From the NCBI GenBank assembly GCA_030544235.1, contig CM060477.1:6796434-6860433 (forward strand): a stretch of 64,000 bases of DNA, given 5' to 3'. Both the position numbers and the translations under genes were made by a program. This stretch comes from Lepturacanthus savala (lineage: Eukaryota; Chordata; Actinopteri; Scombriformes; Trichiuridae). Of this stretch, positions 1 through 13,874 are shown one piece after another (within the stretch, counting starts at the first letter, position 1; each line of letters begins with the position of its first letter). Under the pieces are notes generated by a model. The model was given only the letters and a program-made list of their open reading frames with translations, was not told where the DNA came from and did not search any database.

Positions 1-2369
1 GAAAACCAAGACAAGTGTAAGGGAGGAGGAGATTTCTCGTCAATTCAATCATTCATTGTATCAGAAACAAAGCCAGTAGTGATGTGCCAATCCTTTCATT
101 ACAGCAGCTTTAATACAATACAAGAAAGAGCCTTCAAGTACATTTTTAAGCTTTTCATGCCCCTTTGCACCAAAAAGTTTTGCTGCAAGAAGACATAGAT
201 CAGTACTCCTTTCAATAAAGAAGCCTTCATTTAAAGATGATAACTCAGAAAAGACTTCTGGTTATACAAAGTGAAGCAATGAATGGAAAGAAAATACAAA
301 TTAGCTGCTGAGCCCCAACAAAAAATTATGTGTTTTTGCTGCAAGTGGTGTTTTGAAAAGAATTCAATGTCACCACTCATTTTCCTCTAAATGCTTTTTT
401 TTAAATCCAATTTTCCCCAAAATGAAGGAAATATCACTTCAAGCATAGAAGACAAACCATTTACTTTTGTTCTGTTAGTAGAACCAAAGTAGATGTATCT
501 TTAGTTGTGTTTTCTCTACATTAATGCAGTAGATGTCCAAAAACACTCCAAATGGCAGTCTTAATAATATAAATAAGAAAACAAGATGCTTTCAGAATGC
601 TGTTTCACTGTTGTTTTTGTGCAAATCTCCCACAAACCTTAAGTGTCAACCATTTTTTTACACTGAATCTCAGAATGTGTTGCAGTTTCATGATTCAATA
701 TGTCTCCATAGAGAATTTAGCCCACTTACATGCAAATTAGCAGATATCTGTCACTCCTAGCTGGTGACTGGACACTGAGTACTGCCAAAGACTCAATTTA
801 TAGGAGTAAAAAAAAGCAGAGCAGTGAGTATACAAATGAGCAACCTTCTCTCATTTAAATACCAAAATGTCACAGATCAAGAAACCGCGATCATCCATCC
901 ATTTGAGTGCTGTGTGTGTTGGTGTCTGTGGGGAGCTGCTCTATGCAAGTATTTATGTCTGCGGGTGATTCACGGAGTAAATCTGTGGGTGTGAGTGTAC
1001 TCTATTGTAAATACCAAAAGGGCATGGCAGAGGCTACCTGCTGAGAGTCAGTCTACTGAGAGTATTATCCCCACTTTACAGGTCAACAGGAAATGCCACA
1101 CCAGAAAATTTGCTTGTGCACAAACTCATACAATGTTAGAATGTAAACAACCCATTTGCTTTCAGATTAACTAAAAGAGATATAAATATGAATACAAATC
1201 AATTTATCCATCACAACTTTCTACCCCCCCCTGTCAGAAACACATGCACTGATCTTCTGTTGAAAGGTGTTGTCTAAAAAAACTGCAGAGTAATCAGGGG
1301 GTCAGTAAAAATGAAGAAGAGTTGTTTATAGTTGAATTAGCCTCTGATTTGTCAAAAGATTCTCACAAAGCATTACAGAAAACAACTATGACCATCAGAG
1401 TCAATGCTAACTGCAATATATGATCGATATCTAAACAAATATTGACGGTCAATATTGGATCTACCGTTACCCATGGATAGAAAAACTTCTACGCAGACTA
1501 CGACTGCACCAAAGACAGCATTGGGACTGTTGATTATGATATATTGATGAAAGGTTATTCAAAGTTAAATGAACTGTGCAGAATTTTGTCCATGACGATG
1601 GTGGTTGCAGAGACAGTCTTTGTGGTGCCAACACCAACATACCATCGTCCATCACCATGATTTACTGTAGACATCGTCAAATGCCAGTTAATGGGGCATC
1701 GCCCTACCCTACACTCTTATATATCTCCATTTCCAAGAGAGAAATCTGTGGAGATATGAAGATGTGGAAGCTACTTCTTTTTCCATCAGTACAAACAAAA
1801 GGAGACAGGAGGCAACACAATATCTTCACCTTTCTGTAGTGAGAGTAGGGAGCAGGTTGACTAGAGCCTGGAGAGGTGGGGACATTCACTGGAGAGAAGC
1901 GGGTCAGTGGAATGGTGAAGATACAAGGAAGATCCAGACTGTGGCATTAAAGCTGTTCTCCAAGGTGCTTATATTTGTGGACCATTGTCTGAACAGATGC
2001 CACTGGGCACATCAAGCTGCCTTGAAATGGTCCCGAGAGACGAGCCTGACTTATGCAAGGCAAAGATTCACTGCCTGATGTGATGGCTGCATTCTTTTCA
2101 CGTTCCCATTGAGTTGAAATGCAGTGTGTGTAAGGTCAAACTGCTTTTATACCCCATAATTTCTACAGATTGGCTTTTACGGAACATGGATGAACACCAG
2201 ACTACAGGGATGATTCCATGAATGATTGCACAACCCGATTTCAACTAATTTACCGTTAAATAGGCCAGACAAGTGGGTGTATGTAAACTTATGAACCGAG
2301 GTCAAAAATTGGCAAAATAATGAAGACACTATTATTGAATAACCGCATATATGTCTTCATTCAATTCAG

Positions 2370-3145
2370 TTTGGAGGTGGCAGAGTCGAAGATGCTCGTT
2401 GGGGAATGGTGAAAAGAGACAGGATTAGGAAAAAGTATGTGAGGTTATTCAGGTTTGAAAATGTTAGGAAATTGATGAATTCAATCACAACTAAATGTTT
2501 TATACATTAGGTGTAAATGCTTAAATGTAACAGGGCATACAAGGCAGAAGAGCAGATAAGAAAAGTCTTTGAGTGTAGGAACTGTATGTATCTGCTGAAC
2601 TCGTGCATGACCTGTGAAAAAAAGAATCAGTAACAGGAAAAATGTAGAGATTTTGACACACGCTGTCATCCAGAACTCGGCTGTGGCTGCAGCAAACTCA
2701 ATAGCTGATTGGTTGAGGGTTGATCATCAGAGAAATGAGATCAGCAAAGCCAGAAAGAAAGAAAAGAGAGCCGGTATGCCCAAGATAAAAGGATTTTTGA
2801 AAGTCTTGGAACTGGTTTGAACAGGCTCATGCCCTGTTGATGTGAGAATGTGTCTTTCTGTAGAACTCAAATTTTTGTAACATCACTTGCTGCAGAGTTG
2901 AGGGGATCATACATTTCCTTGCTTTTGAAAAGGAATAATAGGCAGCAAAATTTAGATGGTTTTGGTGGAGAAAAAGATGCAGGTCATATTAAGAGGATGC
3001 TGACGGTGGAGTTGCCAGGCGAGAGGACAACAGGAAGGCCAAAGAGGAGGTTTATGGATCCGGTGAGGGAGGACATGCAGGCGGTTGTCATGGAGAGGAA
3101 GATGCAGAGGAAAGAAATTGTTGTCAGAAAGACAGAAGAAGAATG
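2370..3145 (+). mobile_element. decayed LINE 3' ORF fragment
   Basis: Translation around 2985-3110 gives M-L-T-V-E-L-P-G-E-R followed by G-R-P-K-R-R-F-M-D and V-R-E-D-M-Q. This closely resembles the C-terminal tail of reverse-transcriptase polyproteins of fish non-LTR retrotransposons (V-P-G-K-R-x-R-G-R-P-K-R-R-x-M-D-x-V-x-E-D-M). An upstream piece near 2375-2460 resembles the preceding part of the same tail, separated by unrelated DNA. The reading frame is broken, so this is a dead fragment. Confidence 0.55.
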
Positions 3146-4352
3146 ACGGAATAAAACAACAACTAGAAGACCCACTGCTCTCAAAAAATGTGTTTTTGCT
3201 TACCGTCACTTTATTAGAAGTTTGAGCTTCATTGTGCAGAATGATGCTCGTGAACTTTGATATAAGAGGATTTGAACATTCACCTGTTGAAGGATAAAAG
3301 TTTCTCTGTGAGCATCTTAAATCAGAATTTAAGGTGCGTATAAAAGTATAGAATTTAATCTAATGTCTTTTGCATTTAACTTTAAACTTTTTAACATAAA
3401 CTAAAGAATGAGCTGATAAAAAAAATAGAGAAAATAACCAGCAAACTAAAATAGTTGTATTCAACAGTATGTTCTGGCTGCCTCCTCCCTTCCCTGCATA
3501 CAAAGACATCCTATGGGGTTGTGTATCACAGGCTCTGTGGTGGATTATGTTGTACTGTGGATTATGGGATTAACACACAGACCCACCTACATACATAAGA
3601 AACTGACCTTGATACACAAACAGAAAAAGCACACCTGTGTAACAGGTCTGCAGCGAGGGATCAATCATGTTAAACACTCTCAATTTCTCTGCTGGAATAT
3701 ACACATCTTGATAGGATAACAATGTGTAAAGCAGCGGTATTTAACTCTGCGGTATTATGTTGATAAGATGTAAGAACACAATGTTTATTTAATATTCTGT
3801 AAGTGAAGTATTGGCCGTAAAGGCTGCTTTTTCTAGCTCATGTCGGCACGCGGCAAAAACTAAATCAAAGAGACTTGACATTTTCTTCACCGAATGACAT
3901 TTGTGTCGCTGTGATCGCTGCAGGAGGAGACATTTAAAAAAAAAAGTTTTTCTTGCTGGTGTTTTAAAAAAACAAAACAAACTGATTCTCCAAAGAAAAC
4001 GCCAAGAAAAAAAAACTGTACGAGAATGAAGACGGGGAACAATACATAGCAGTGAAATAGAAGTTATGTCCTATAAGAAAAGATAAGTCCAGCTATGCAC
4101 CAAAGTTTAAACAACACTTCTTATCCAGTAACACCAGAGATCAATATGGAAACGTCTCTTAATGGCATTAGAGATTACAAAAAATCTCCTCTGCTCCTAT
4201 CAAGATAATGACTGTAACCTCCCAAATCAATTAAATGAGTTTTATTACTTCCACCATTCACCCTCCTTACTCCTTCTCTAATGGCAGCCTTCTGCAACCA
4301 GGAGGATGTGGCTAGAGCCAAATTCCAGGAGCTGAACATTGGGGAAGCAGCA

Positions 4353-4589
4353 CACTGTAAAAACCTATATCTTAACAGGTGAAAATCTTGTTTTTTCTAC
4401 AATTAGTCCAAATTGTAGTAGAAATATCTGGATTTTGGATAAATTTGAAAGAAAATTGATTAAAATCAAGAAAAAAATTAAATAAGCATTATTATCGGCC
4501 AGTGGAATTTGATAATTCTAGTTAATATTGGACTAATTGTACCAAAAAACAAGATATTTTCAGCGGGTAAGGTTTCAGTTTTTGCAGTG
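4353..4589. mobile_element. MITE-like inverted-repeat element
   Basis: The left end CACTGTAAAAACC and the right end GGTTTCAGTTTTTGCAGTG are approximate inverted repeats. Inside, a segment around 'aattagtcc' and its inverse around 'ggactaattgta' form a second inverted pair with poly-A runs. A related internal segment recurs near 35.11-35.28 kb, which supports a dispersed non-autonomous DNA element. Confidence 0.6.
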
Positions 4590-4911
4590 CATGGTGAGAC
4601 AGGTTCAGTCCTGCTCTGCTGAGCCACTGTGCAGCTCTATCGGCCCCAGTCATTAGTTACATCTAATCCAGTGTAGAGTTTCAAGGGTGTGTTTCTATTG
4701 CCTCTAAAATGTACAATTAATTAGCTTATTTTCAAATTTAAATGGGCTTTTAATGCTTGCAATAGGACATAACATGTAAGCTTGAGGTTAAGCTATGTTA
4801 GATACAGTGTTCAGCTTTACCTTTTATGCATTTTAAAATGTGTTTATGTGGAAAAGCACTAAAACACAAGCTTTTTGACTGATTTGACTATGAGAAGAAA
4901 ACATCCCTGTC

Positions 4912-4957
4912 TCTCTCTCTCACGTGCACGCACGCACGCACACACACACACACACAA
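4912..4957. repeat. CT/CA compound microsatellite
   Basis: A short run of CT dinucleotides passes through CGCA units into (CA)n. Confidence 0.85.
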
Positions 4958-7900
4958 TGTTGTTCTTTGTCTGACAGCTCAGTGATCCACAAAACATTGT
5001 GACAGCCTAGTTCCATTCTTGCTGCACACACGCGCACACACAAACACACACAAACAACCAATTAGTGTAGCTAATTCACTGTGGGACTTGGGGAGCCTGC
5101 GTCTATCCATTACACTATATATTCCTGTGTGTGTGCTCCATGTCTTCATGTGTATTTGGACGTATACACTAATCCTCCTGGCTCCATGGTAACAGGGATT
5201 ATTACCGAGGTGAAATCCTTGTTTTTGTGTGTATTGATTCTCTTTTTATTTGCCAATGCAAATCACGGTGTACAACTCAAAGTGTACAATAAACGATGAT
5301 CTGTTGATGTTTGGTACAAACCTAAATTAAGAAGATATTGTCTGTCAGAAACAGCTAAGATCTGTGCAGTGATGTTAAGGTGAAGAACCAGGTAGCTTTA
5401 CTGTTAGTAAGTTAGTTATGTGATTTTGGTGAGATTGAAGACAACATCCATTTTATGTTTTACTGCTTATTACATGAAGATTTATACTCTCTAGAAAAAG
5501 AACCTTTCTGATTTTGTAGGTGAGTAGTTTGGATGCCTGAATGAGCCATTTATTCAACGGTATCACGTCTACTTGTCCTGCAGATTAAAATATCAAGGGC
5601 CAAATGTCCGGTGGGAAATATAAATCTGAAACGGACTTTCACTGAAAGAGCTCATATGACAATAAAGAAGACACCGTGTCTAGGCTCCATGACGACACAG
5701 TAAATGGACCGGGGCGTTGCTCTGTCCCTGCTCGGAGATTTGCAGAGATGTGTGTGATAGAGGCGATACGCTGCAGATGACCCTTCCACAGGAAAAGCAT
5801 AAAGGGAGATAAAAAAAAGACTGTTTTCTTAGTCTGATAAGTAGGCAGATAATGTCGCCTGTATGTCTGTCCTCTGCATATCTTGAGAATCAGTCAGTTG
5901 GTGACACATTTAATATTAATAATATTTGAATAAACAAGCGATCAGCTCTGCCTGCAGCAGCGGGGTTCTGCATGTCACAGCGGGTCAGAGAAAAGTATTT
6001 TCACATGGCGTGCTATAAAAACAGAAAAGTAGACCGTGCATTTGCTCATGCAACACATTTAATATTTAACATTGAATAAACAAGCAAACAGCAAAGCTTC
6101 TTGCAGCACAGAGCCCAGAGTGGAGCATTTATTCTGTATTTGTATTAGTGGGATATGTCCGTAGTTGTGCTGTATGGCTGGAAGTTTTGGAACCTTTTGT
6201 GGTGCTGAACCTATAGAGCAAACATGGTTCTTTGTTTGTAATGTAAGAAATTGTGTTCTTGTCTGCGTTTGAGAAACGTTTCACCACCTCGAATCTATTT
6301 TGTTTTGTAAGTCTGTGTGTGCTGTGCACCTGTAGAACTAAAAACATTACGTAAAAGTCCCTGTCTGTGCAACACCTGCACCACAATATCTAACCAAGCA
6401 ATCATTCATGTTGATGAGTCTGTAAAACAAATATGCATGCATCAGGTTTTATGAATAAAATTTTAAAATGGTACATTTAGTCTGATTTTTTTTTTTTTTT
6501 ATATTCACATTACAGCACATACAGCAGATTCATTACAATAGAACACATTTAACTTTGACATAGCTGTCACAAAAAAATAAATACTTTAAAATTAAATGCC
6601 TAAAATGTATTGGGTACACATTAAAGTAGATTAAGCCAATATTAAACCACAATAGTGCAACATCAATATTTTTTTAACAGTGATGAAAGACTCTCTGAAA
6701 GTAACCTAGTAACCTGCTAAATATTAGTTGAAAGTAAATATTTTATATTTGATTTGTTATGGACGTTGATATCTAACATGTTTTTGGAAAGCTTGTTCCC
6801 TGTAAAAGCCACCACCCCGACCACATTATCCTCAAACACCCTGTGAAACCAGTGATGCATCCTCTCTCTTTTAGACACCCGTCGTCAGGAAACAGGAGGC
6901 GACGTTGCATTTGCTGTTATCGCTGCCGATCGATCTGGTCTTGCGAGCTCAACAATTGTTAAGGTCTAAAATCCCTGTGTTTTACAGCAAAGCTGGACGG
7001 AAAGCCGACAAGTTGTTTCATCTGTGGACAAACAAACCCGATACATCAAGACAAGCATCCTCCAGAGGCCTGTTTTCTTTTCGAGGTAAATCCCCTGTTT
7101 GCTCCTAACACGCTGCCACAGACCTCCAGCTTTTAGCTAAACAGTAGACCCCAAAGATACAGCTCGTCCAGGTGCATCTCTAGACCCCCTGTGGTCAACA
7201 GCACCATCTCAAGTTCATGTGGGGCTAAACAGTAACATGAGCTACAATAAAACATTTTACAAGCTCAATAAGAAGACTGAATATGTCAAAAAGACTAATT
7301 CCTTACATGCTCCACAATTACACATCAGAAGATTCTTGTTCTTCTGCATCTCTGCACTTCAACTATTCAACTACATGCTAGCTAAACAGGATTGTATTAA
7401 TGCAATGGCAGTTAGAGCTGCTATTTTATCACAGTCTGTTGAAAGAACTGGCAATGTCAAACTGGGCAGTACTGTCTCAAATGGAAACGAGCTCTTCTGT
7501 ATCCCTGTGGTGTTTGATCAGGCTCTTTCTGGTTCTGCTAAGCAAAGGAAGTTTAATTGTTTTACATAAACCTGCTTAAAAGATGAGGCCTGGCACGCCC
7601 TGATAGCAGAGTGTTCAGGGAGCATTGAGCCGTTTGCTGCCTGTTTTTTCCCTACCCGTTCTTTCCGTCTCTTTCCACTGCGACAAACAAATGAAATTAA
7701 TGAAAAAATAAAAAACACCCAAAACAAATCTGTAAATGTCCTCCGTGTCTTACCACCAGTGCTCACAGCTTTATTACCTGGATGAAAAACACCAATCAAA
7801 AGCATCCTTTCCTCAAGCGATTTGGAATGATGCAAACAGAATGGACTAAAAACCTTACTCTCACCCAAATTAAATGGCAGAGATGAAAAAGAACAATAAA

Positions 7901-8189
7901 GTAAATACATAAAAAGTGGAGCAATTTATTACCCACTAAAATCTTCTGCTAGAAAATGCTGCCCAACTGCTTCATCTATGGACAGGAGCTGCAGAAATTC
8001 ACTCTCCTGTGTGTGAGTGGACAGCCCCCTCTGGAGGCTCAGTGCTGCACCCGACAGCCACAGATACAGTAAACACACAGCATGTTGTGTATGGAATGGC
8101 AAACTAACGTAGTATTCATCCTGAGGATAACGTCAAATGTGGTGCATTCCAGCTGCATAATACAAATGAGTTTAAAATAACAACGGTAA

Positions 8190-8950
8190 GAGTGAAGCCA
8201 AAATCCTTATGATTTTTATATTGATGCATTGGGGACAATGCATTTTATATCCTAAATAAAGATGTGTAGAAAAATATGTCAAATACTTTAGAGAAATTTA
8301 AGAAAAATTAATATTAGGCTGTTAAACAAACAGAAGTATCTGCATTTTTCTTCACAAACTCAAAAAATATTTACTAAATAAACTGAAAAATCATCAGGAT
8401 TTAGCATTCCTGTGAAACCTTTAACTAATATTAAGTTGTATAACCATGGCTTCTAAATGGGATTAAGGTCTGGGGATTGGGTTGACCACTGCACAACTTT
8501 AGTTTTGTTGGTCTGGAATCAAGCTGCTGGTTTACTGGTGTGTTTGCGGTCGTTGCCCTGTCGAAACACACATTCCAAGAGCATTTCCTCTTCGGCATAA
8601 GGCAACAGGACCTCTGAAAGTATTTAGATATAAGTAAACGGATTCATGATCCCTATGTGATAAATAGGCCAGAAACATGTACATATCATGATGTTTGCAG
8701 CACCTGTGGAGTCTAAACAATCCTACTTTCACCAGTTTCAGGCCAGTTGATGGCCAGGCCAGTTGTGTTCTTTGGCAGATTTTATCCTCTTCAGCATCTT
8801 TTTTTCTTTTTTTTTTTTAACTGGGACTTTTCAGGGGCTTCTTGCCGATAAGCTTCACTTTTGTTTTCTGTAAAGTAATTAAAAATTGACACATTTTTCT
8901 TGAATAAAAATAAAACATTTCGATTTTCATAAGGATTTTAGCTTTACTCA
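8190..8950. mobile_element. DNA transposon remnant with terminal inverted repeats
   Basis: The left end at 8190-8216 (gtgaagccaaaatccttatg) matches the reverse complement of the right end at 8924-8950 (gtaaagctaaaatccttatg). The interior around 8455-8740 looks like decayed Tc1/mariner-type transposase DNA, but no long open frame survives. Identification is by ends and general resemblance only. Confidence 0.55.
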
Positions 8951-9079
8951 CATTTTTAAATGCGCTGCTATTATTTTTAACACAACTGTATATGTATTTA
9001 GATGGTCATAAAGATACATATAGATGGAGTATGTGGTAGCCAATAGAACACAGCCTGTGTCTCTACTTGAGTGATGGCA

Positions 9080-12000
9080 CTAACCGAGCTGTAGTGATGT
9101 CTCCGTGTGGTAATATCCGTCTTGCTGCTTCTTTTTCAACATGGAACACAGATCCACCTGCTCCACCGTTTGGTCTCCAAAGAACCTAAGTGTTTCAGTG
9201 AGGAAGGAAAAAAAACAAAAACTGAGTGTTGTAGAGGAGAGGGATGCTGCCTCTGAGCAGGTAGCGATGGCAGATGGCTGTCATGTCGACACTTGACAGC
9301 TAAGACAGAGCTTTTCATGCCGCCTAATAGGGGACTGCTCATTTCAGTCTAGCCGGCAACTTTAATGTATTAATCTTCAAATCTGATAAAAATAGAGCTG
9401 TCAAAAGAGGCAGCGTTACTGCACAATTTGTACCAATTGATGTTTTCAAAAATGTCAGAAAAAGTATTACAACTGGATTTTCTTGGAGAACTAATCAGTT
9501 CTTTATATCTTACAACATCCTGGCCTAACACCTGCAGTGGTTCTCAAACTTTTTCACCTCAAGGACCCTTAAACTCATGAAAACTAGACCACACGGACCC
9601 CATCTCATAAGATTTGTGCTTTAAAATATTTTATAAAAGAGTGTTAAAAACCAAAGGTAAAAATTATGTATGACTGAAACTGCCCAAAAATGTACGAATA
9701 AATAAATAAATGACTAAATATCCATATTTATTTAATTTTCCATTCACTTAATCCATAAAAGTGTATTATTTCCACATTTATTTATTAATTTTAATCCTTT
9801 TTTCTGGGGCACCTCTTCAAGGATCCCCAGACCCCACTTGAAAACCATTGGTATAAACGTATTATAGGATACTTCCTATATGAAAAAGTAAGGACCTACT
9901 TGTTTGTAAAGCTGGAGTAAAGGGCTGGATCCATGCGCTTGATACCCTGAGAGTAAGTACAAAAGACAAATTGCATTCAGGTTGAGTTTAAAACCATTTT
10001 AGGACTTGCACATTCATTCCTTACAGACACAAACAGAAATATAAAACGCACACAAAGACTGGAGCAGGACAAGCATGCCGCCCGGCAGACGCCAGGCAGG
10101 ATACGATGTCATCAGGTGTCAAAGGAGAATAAGATGCGCTCCTTCCTCTGTCTCTCCTTCGGACCACCGATTCTTTTCCCTTTATTCCCTCTCCTCCTTT
10201 CTCTTCTTTCATTACGCATCTCACACCTGTTCCCTCACTCTACCAGCCTCTCATCTCTTTCCCTTAACCCCTTCCTTCCCCAAGCCCATCACCATATAAT
10301 AGCTGTCTCCCAGCCTGATATCACAAACAGCAGCCGTGGTGGTTGTGTTATTCCCACTAGGAGTTTTGGCTGGCGAGATATTTTGATGACACATTTAACA
10401 GCCACTGAGGGGAAAGTGGGGGGAATGAAAAGGACAGCTGGAAGCTGAGGAACACCGCTGCAGCTGTTTGCCAGTTCTGTTAAAGCGAGTTAATGAAGAT
10501 TTTGCATAAAACATGTTTTGGCAAAGGATGAAATTCTTTAAGATAAATACGAAATACACTCATTAAGAGAAACTGTTCTGACTGTGTTCATTAAAACTGA
10601 AATGTTGTATAAGTGCGGCCTGATGTAACAACAGCAATCGTTGAATATACACAATGGTCAGTACAGTTTGAAAACCACTATTCGCATATGCGTATGTATC
10701 TATGGTGATACTTTCCATTTCTAATTTACTTTCCAGTGTAGAAACACTCAGTATTTTGTACTGTGGTGTTTGAGGTCTACAGCATCGTAACAATCTTAAA
10801 AAGACAGTCAAAAACAAGCAGGATAATTTATTGTGGATTTCTATACAATACACACAGTCGTTCATTTTTTGAAAATGTCCTAATTCTACCAATAATGAGT
10901 GTCTGTGCGCGCACATATACATTGAAAATATACAATATACATGTGTGTGTATATTTGCATACCTGAGATTTTAGTTTTGATGATCGGGACAATTTCATAA
11001 TAGTGAGATGGGGTTCAAACCCACGTTTGTCCCCTTGCAGAAGACCCTGCTCCTCAAAACGACTGCGCAACAACTCTGCAATGCAAGAAAAACATAGTTT
11101 TAGATTTATTTGACCCAGTGTTCACACATGAGCCAACCATGGATGGATGCAATACTGTAAATTGCCTAACAAAACACCTGATATCAACACCCATATACGG
11201 ATTTCTGTAAAAAGCATAGCAAAGGACATAAATATTAAAGATGCAAATGGATGCAGCTGAGGATGAGTTACAGTGGATGGAAAAGGGCTTTTTAGCTTGT
11301 GAACCACTTGACCTTTCAGATAAAAAAACCAAACAAAACAGACACACAAACAAGGGCATAAACACATAGGCAACCTGCAAGGGCAACACATACACACACG
11401 CATACACATACACACACACACACACACACCAACTGGTGAAGTTTACAGGGAAACCACAGAGGTATTTTTAGAAGAGAAGCTCATCAGGGTGAGAAAGGTT
11501 AGTATATAATCAATAACAGTGGTGGAGAGAGCAGACAAGCGGAGAGGAGGGTTGGACTTCCTGTTATTTCCTATGTTTCTCTTCCAAAAATAACAATATG
11601 AACAGTCTTCTCTGTTTTTTCTTCTTGTTGCGGTTCCATTTTTTCATGTCAGAAATATGAATTTTAAAATTTTGACTTAGTGTATTCTCCAGAATACTCT
11701 TTGTAAAAATTCAAATGTGCAGAAATTACTGTAAAAATTAAACGATTACTTGAACAAAACTGTTTTAAACAAAAGGATCTCAAATCTTATTGGAGATTGT
11801 TTCAGTTTGGCCATCAGTGATGTTTCCAATATTGTCCTTTCAGGTGGTTTAACATGTATTTATGAAAACTACAAACTCCACCAAAGCTACAAATACAAAA
11901 CACATCCAAATTCATTTAAACTGTAGTGAATCCCACATCAGTCCCTAATTTCCTGTTATCATCACTGCATGTTTCATCTTCAACAGATATTCTAGAATGA

Positions 12001-13839
12001 AAATCGACAGCATTAAAGAAATGGGAGTTAATTTACTCTGCGTGTAAGTGACGGTGTTGCAAGAGCAATCGAGCAAAAGAATCCTCTTAGAAATGTTGGC
12101 TTAACATTGTTGCCACAGGCACAATACATAATCATACACACAAACTGCTTCTGTATAAATAAAAAAAAAGAAAATAAATAGAAACCTACACATTCGTCTA
12201 AATATGCAGATTCACAGACAAACTCAGAAAGGAAAGTGAGAAAATGAAAAGAACGCAAATTCCATATTTAACCAGATCTACTCAGGCTGGTTCAGGAAAT
12301 AGGATGTTACACAATGTCACATCACTGCAGGTGGGTGGCATTTAACAACTACAGCTTAGATATATTTTCATATTTTACAGTCTATAAATGAACTGCAGCT
12401 ATGATACACCTATGAATAAATGTGAGCTTGAGAGTTTATACCAACGACAACCCCCAGAATACACCCTGCAACCTGTCAAATCTGTGACCTCCCACAGCAG
12501 CAAGCATCCGCCCTGTTAAAGTGACCTTTAGACAGACAGAAAATCCTCCAACCAGCTGCAAGTCTCCCAAGCGGACCACCAAGTTCAAACCTCTCTCCAC
12601 ACAGACACATAAAAATAATTACTGTGCCACTACATTCCCATAATGTTATTTTTCCTCTAGTAAAGTACAGCATGAAAGCACATGTGAAACTACTTTAATA
12701 TTTAGAGCAACAGAGGACAGGAGAAGAAAAAAAGGGGGTGACAAGGAGAGTGGAGATGTTGTTACTGACCTGCCAGGCTGTCCAGTGTGTGTCTGTGTTG
12801 TCCAGGGGCCAGCCCGACAAACACCACCTCCTTCCTGAAATGACCAATCCCTGAGAAAGGCAGCACCAGGTCCTGCCCACCCAGCAGCTCGGCCAATGAC
12901 GGCTTGACCTGGGCCAGCACGGCCGCTGCTCTGAAAGGGCATATACACACGAATGTGCACAACACACACATATTCACAACTTAATCCTCTCTCTCATATT
13001 ACATAATTTCAGAATCTAGTAAACACGGTGATACGTTCTACTTTTGATGTAGATTAAGCAAACAGGACTCCCACATTCCAGAGCTACGGTCCTGGTCATT
13101 TCTACCACTTTCTGATGAAATGTTGGGAGTGATGACTTCAGATCTATTAAAAAGAAAACAACCTGAGGGAGGAATGCATCCCTTAATAAAAAAAAATGTC
13201 TCCCCCTCCCTTAAAAGAACCCTGTGTTTGTAAGTCTCATCAGTGGAATCTAATCCTGACAAATATATGAACCTCTCTCCCAGTTTTCCTGGAAGCGCTG
13301 AGAGGAAGTGATAAGACAGGAGGTTTGTCTAACATGACATGCTGGTAATTAGTCACTGCAAAACACTGCATCCCTGTCTTCAAGCAGCAGCTTTACTACT
13401 GCAACAAACACAAGTAACAAGACTTTGTTTGTTTGGCCATCTAACCAGTGGCCATGACAAAATATAAAGCATGACGACAGAAGGAACATGAGAAAAAGTT
13501 CCTGTGGCACAAACGGACTTGAGTGGTTCCCTATTTCATTAAGAGACAGTATTTTAGAAGTTGTGTTTGTGTAAGACAAGATTCTGTTCTATTCTAAATC
13601 AAAGATTACACACCAGATCCTGTAGATAAACAATGTACAGTATAGATCTGAGTGTTCATCTATATATAACTGCTGTCCACAAAATGCATGGCAAATGAAT
13701 AATGCAATGTATTATAAGCATAATATGATCTTTTGTAATCAGTGTTATTGACACATTAGCATACACATTATATTGTTTGAACATTTAAACTTTTTATGCT
13801 TCCCTGCTCAACCAGTTGGGCTGTTTGGCATTTAACTAA

Positions 13840-13874
<35 letters not shown>

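Larger units (their letters stand above)
1..9079. other. gene-free stretch downstream of akap7
   Basis: No coding exon could be supported on either strand. It holds a decayed LINE tail near 2.4-3.1 kb, a small inverted-repeat element at 4353-4589, a CT/CA microsatellite near 4.9 kb and a DNA-transposon remnant at 8190-8950. I searched the minus strand for the akap7 exon that would encode the PKA regulatory-subunit-binding helix (a pattern like V-R-L-S-K-R-L-V-E-N-A) and did not see it, so if present it lies beyond position 1 or is too diverged for me to recognise. Confidence 0.6.

Noticed and set aside
7219..7910. 116-codon plus and 130-codon minus frames
   Set aside because: No splice context, no recognisable motif, and composition like the surrounding noncoding DNA.
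10563..11427. Minus frames of 81-123 codons near akap7 exon 7
   Set aside because: Only 10963-11075 is flanked by splice sites and fits akap7; the rest is intron, including a CA microsatellite.
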